Positions 20,811 through 21,741 of a stretch of DNA of 21,741 bases are shown one piece after another. Positions within the stretch are counted from its first letter, which is position 1. Each line of letters begins with the position of its first letter. The notes under the pieces are model-generated. The model was given only the letters and a program-made list of their open reading frames with translations, was not told the origin of the DNA and made no database searches. Origin of the DNA: an uncultured Faecalibacterium sp. Its GTDB lineage: Bacteria; Bacillota; Clostridia; Oscillospirales; Ruminococcaceae. The stretch covers positions 1 to 21,741 of the forward strand of contig CAKTGQ010000028.1 of the NCBI GenBank assembly GCA_934561555.1. Direction: 5' to 3'. A program made the position numbers and the translations under genes.

Positions 20811-20825
20811 GACGTTTCATTCCTT

Positions 20826-20847
20826 TTGTGGTCAAATTGTGGTCAAA
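20826..20847. repeat. tandem 11-bp repeat, candidate integrase arm sites
   Basis: TTGTGGTCAAA occurs twice without a gap (20826-20836 and 20837-20847). Short direct repeats about 120 bp from the crossover fit tyrosine-integrase arm-binding sites. Between here and 20709 there is also the GTTTCATT repeat (near 20794 and 20814). Confidence 0.5.
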
Positions 20848-20889
20848 CGACCCCGACAAATGACTTTTCTCCCCCAGCTAAGTTACATC

Positions 20890-20928
20890 GCGCAATTTCG
20901 ATTTTCATCAATCGAAGTTGCGCTTTTT
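20890..20928 (+). terminator. strong hairpin terminator upstream of the rep leader
   Basis: GCGCAATTTCGAT (20890-20902) pairs with ATCGAAGTTGCGC (20911-20923) with one G-U, then T5. It may insulate rep from outside transcription or act as an attenuator within the rep leader. No clear plus-strand promoter is seen on either side. Confidence 0.75.
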
Positions 20929-20965
20929 GTTTGCACGAATTATCTATAAGGAGGATTTGTCAACC

Positions 20966-21013
20966 ATGTCAATGAACCATCGTTGTTTTTTCATCCTTGA
21001 CAGAATTGTATGA
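20966..21013 (+). CDS. 15-residue leader ORF coupled to the rep gene
   Basis: ATG 20966, with AAGGAGG at 20948-20954, opens a short ORF (MSMNHRCFFILDRIV) whose TGA overlaps the rep start codon as ATGA (21010-21013). The rep ATG itself has no ribosome binding site, so its translation probably depends on ribosomes finishing this leader. Leader peptides of this kind are common in plasmid rep control. A second in-frame ATG at 20972 has wider spacing. The peptide is not recognised. Confidence 0.5.
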   Translation: MSMNHRCFFILDRIV

Positions 21014-21741
21014 CCCTTGACTACTTTTACGGACAGGCCGGAGAACTCTTTTCGTTCTTCCGCATTCCAAAGGCTCTTTTTCAGGAGCAGCGGTTTCAAG
21101 ATCTGTCAACCGATGCCAAAACTCTGTACGGCATCCTGCTTGACCGCATGAGCCTTTCTGTTAAAAATGAATGGTTTGACAAAAAAGGTCGAGTGTTCAT
21201 CATCTTCACGATTGAGGATGTCAAGAGGACTTTGCGTTGCGCAGACAACAAAGCGACCAGACTGCTCCGGGAACTTGAAGAATTTGGTTTGATTGAACGA
21301 AAACGTCGAGGGCAAGGAAAGCCATGTTTGGTGTATGTGAAAAACTTTTCGGCAGAATCTTCAAAGGAGAGTGTCAAGAATCGTGATAATGACGATTCTT
21401 GTGGCTCTAAAATCGCTTGTCAAGACCCGGTAAAATCACGAGGTATTAAGAAGAAAGAGAATAAAACAGAGATGAATAATACGAATCTTATCCTTTCCGA
21501 CGAATCGGAGAAGATGAAGAATCGCGAACTGCTCGAAGAATATTTTTCACGTTCTTTGGAGATAGACCTTCTTCTCCGGCTTTACCCGGATGATGAAGAT
21601 ACCCTCTCTACCAAATCGTGAATTTGCTGGTGGACACCTGCGCTACCAACCGCAAGCTGCTGCGCATTGCCGGGGACGATAAGCCCGCCGAGGTGGTACG
21701 CAGCCGGTTTATGAAGCTGAACGCCGACCATATCCGCTTTG
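21010..21741 (+). pseudogene. replication initiator (RepA-like), frameshifted; 3' end outside the window
   Basis: Residues 1-100 (DYFYGQAGELFSFFRIPKALFQEQRFQDLSTDAKTLYGILLDRMSLSVKN and the winged-helix segment TIEDVKRTLRCADNKATRLLRELEEFGLIERKRRG) match the N-terminal domain of RepA-type initiators of clostridial plasmids and ICEs. After a low-complexity linker the frame ends at 21621. The C-terminal domain continues in another frame from about 21606: LYQIVNLLVDTCATNRKLL, then AGDDKPAEVVRSRFMKLNADHIRF, as in the DUF6017-type domain of full-length proteins. Removing two bases from the CTCTCT run at 21604-21609 restores one frame. Codon composition also shifts from AT-rich to GC-rich there. It is a disrupted gene, a recombination joint or, less likely, a programmed frameshift. 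Confidence 0.75.

Larger units (their letters stand above)
20710..21741. mobile_element. edge of an integrated plasmid-like or ICE-type element, continuing past the window
   Basis: To the right of the tRNA scar the DNA becomes AT-rich, unlike the GC-rich chromosome, and carries repeats typical of att regions and a replication-initiator gene. The element extends beyond 21741. No integrase or relaxase gene is visible, so the element class cannot be fixed. Confidence 0.65.

Noticed and set aside
20457..20975. 172-codon plus-strand frame over the tRNA scar
   Set aside because: It crosses the glycerate kinase start, a terminator, the tRNA fragment and the rep terminator hairpin, and lacks a ribosome binding site.
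1..21741. CRISPR array, rRNA operon or insertion sequence
   Set aside because: No regularly spaced repeats, rRNA-like sequence or transposase was seen on either strand.

Overview
The window comes from a GC-rich Firmicute, most likely an Oscillospirales/Ruminococcaceae gut anaerobe of the Faecalibacterium-Gemmiger-Subdoligranulum group. This is inferred from gene content (LL-diaminopimelate aminotransferase plus DapF, a short archaeal-type ProS, a CXXC micro-protein with a 4Fe-4S membrane protein), strong Shine-Dalgarno sites, consensus sigma-A promoters and a GC-rich palindromic intergenic repeat. It was not tested by any search.

Layout. 1-2023 (minus): dapF then dapL, the end of lysine/meso-diaminopimelate synthesis, separated by a 126-bp inverted-repeat element. 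2300-4099 (plus): acyl carrier protein and prolyl-tRNA synthetase, each with its own terminator; acpP and dapF diverge from two clear sigma-A promoters. 4162-4482: a 320-bp stretch with the anatomy of a type I toxin-antitoxin locus: a 27-codon hydrophobic peptide ORF, its SD locked in a GNRA-loop hairpin, 5'-3' panhandle repeats, and a convergent antisense RNA with a near-consensus promoter and its own terminator. 4483-5364 (minus): aldose-1-epimerase-like protein. 5461-7283 (minus): histidine kinase and OmpR-type regulator, divergent from 7442-9345 (plus): CXXC micro-protein, polyferredoxin-like membrane protein and TlpA-like thioredoxin lipoprotein, a likely extracytoplasmic thiol-redox module. 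Tandem 12-bp repeats between the two units look like the regulator's binding site. 9473-12781 (plus): a SpoIID/SleC-like protein with six peptidoglycan-binding repeats and an M15-type peptidase with one such repeat, a wall or cortex lytic pair.

12841-16541: flavodoxin, 2-hydroxyacid dehydrogenase, GNAT-like protein and sirtuin (all minus), then an O6-alkylguanine repair methyltransferase (plus). 16666-19084 (minus): an orphan response regulator whose phospho-acceptor Asp is Asn, a ribbon-helix-helix protein and an SPFH/band-7 membrane protein. 19256-20506 (minus): type 2 glycerate kinase, which may work with the 2-hydroxyacid dehydrogenase in glycerate/hydroxypyruvate metabolism.

20666-21741 is the edge of an integrated mobile element. 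The 3' part of a tRNA-Pro(GGG) gene, from the anticodon loop to CCA and followed by the tRNA's own terminator, is left as an att scar. To its right lie a perfect outward sigma-A promoter, a tandem 11-bp repeat, a terminator hairpin, a leader ORF and a replication-initiator gene that is frameshifted at a CTCTCT run, where composition also changes. The most interesting parts are the type I TA-like locus (4162-4482) and the hairpin/tRNA-half chimeric RNA expected at the att site (20615-20810).
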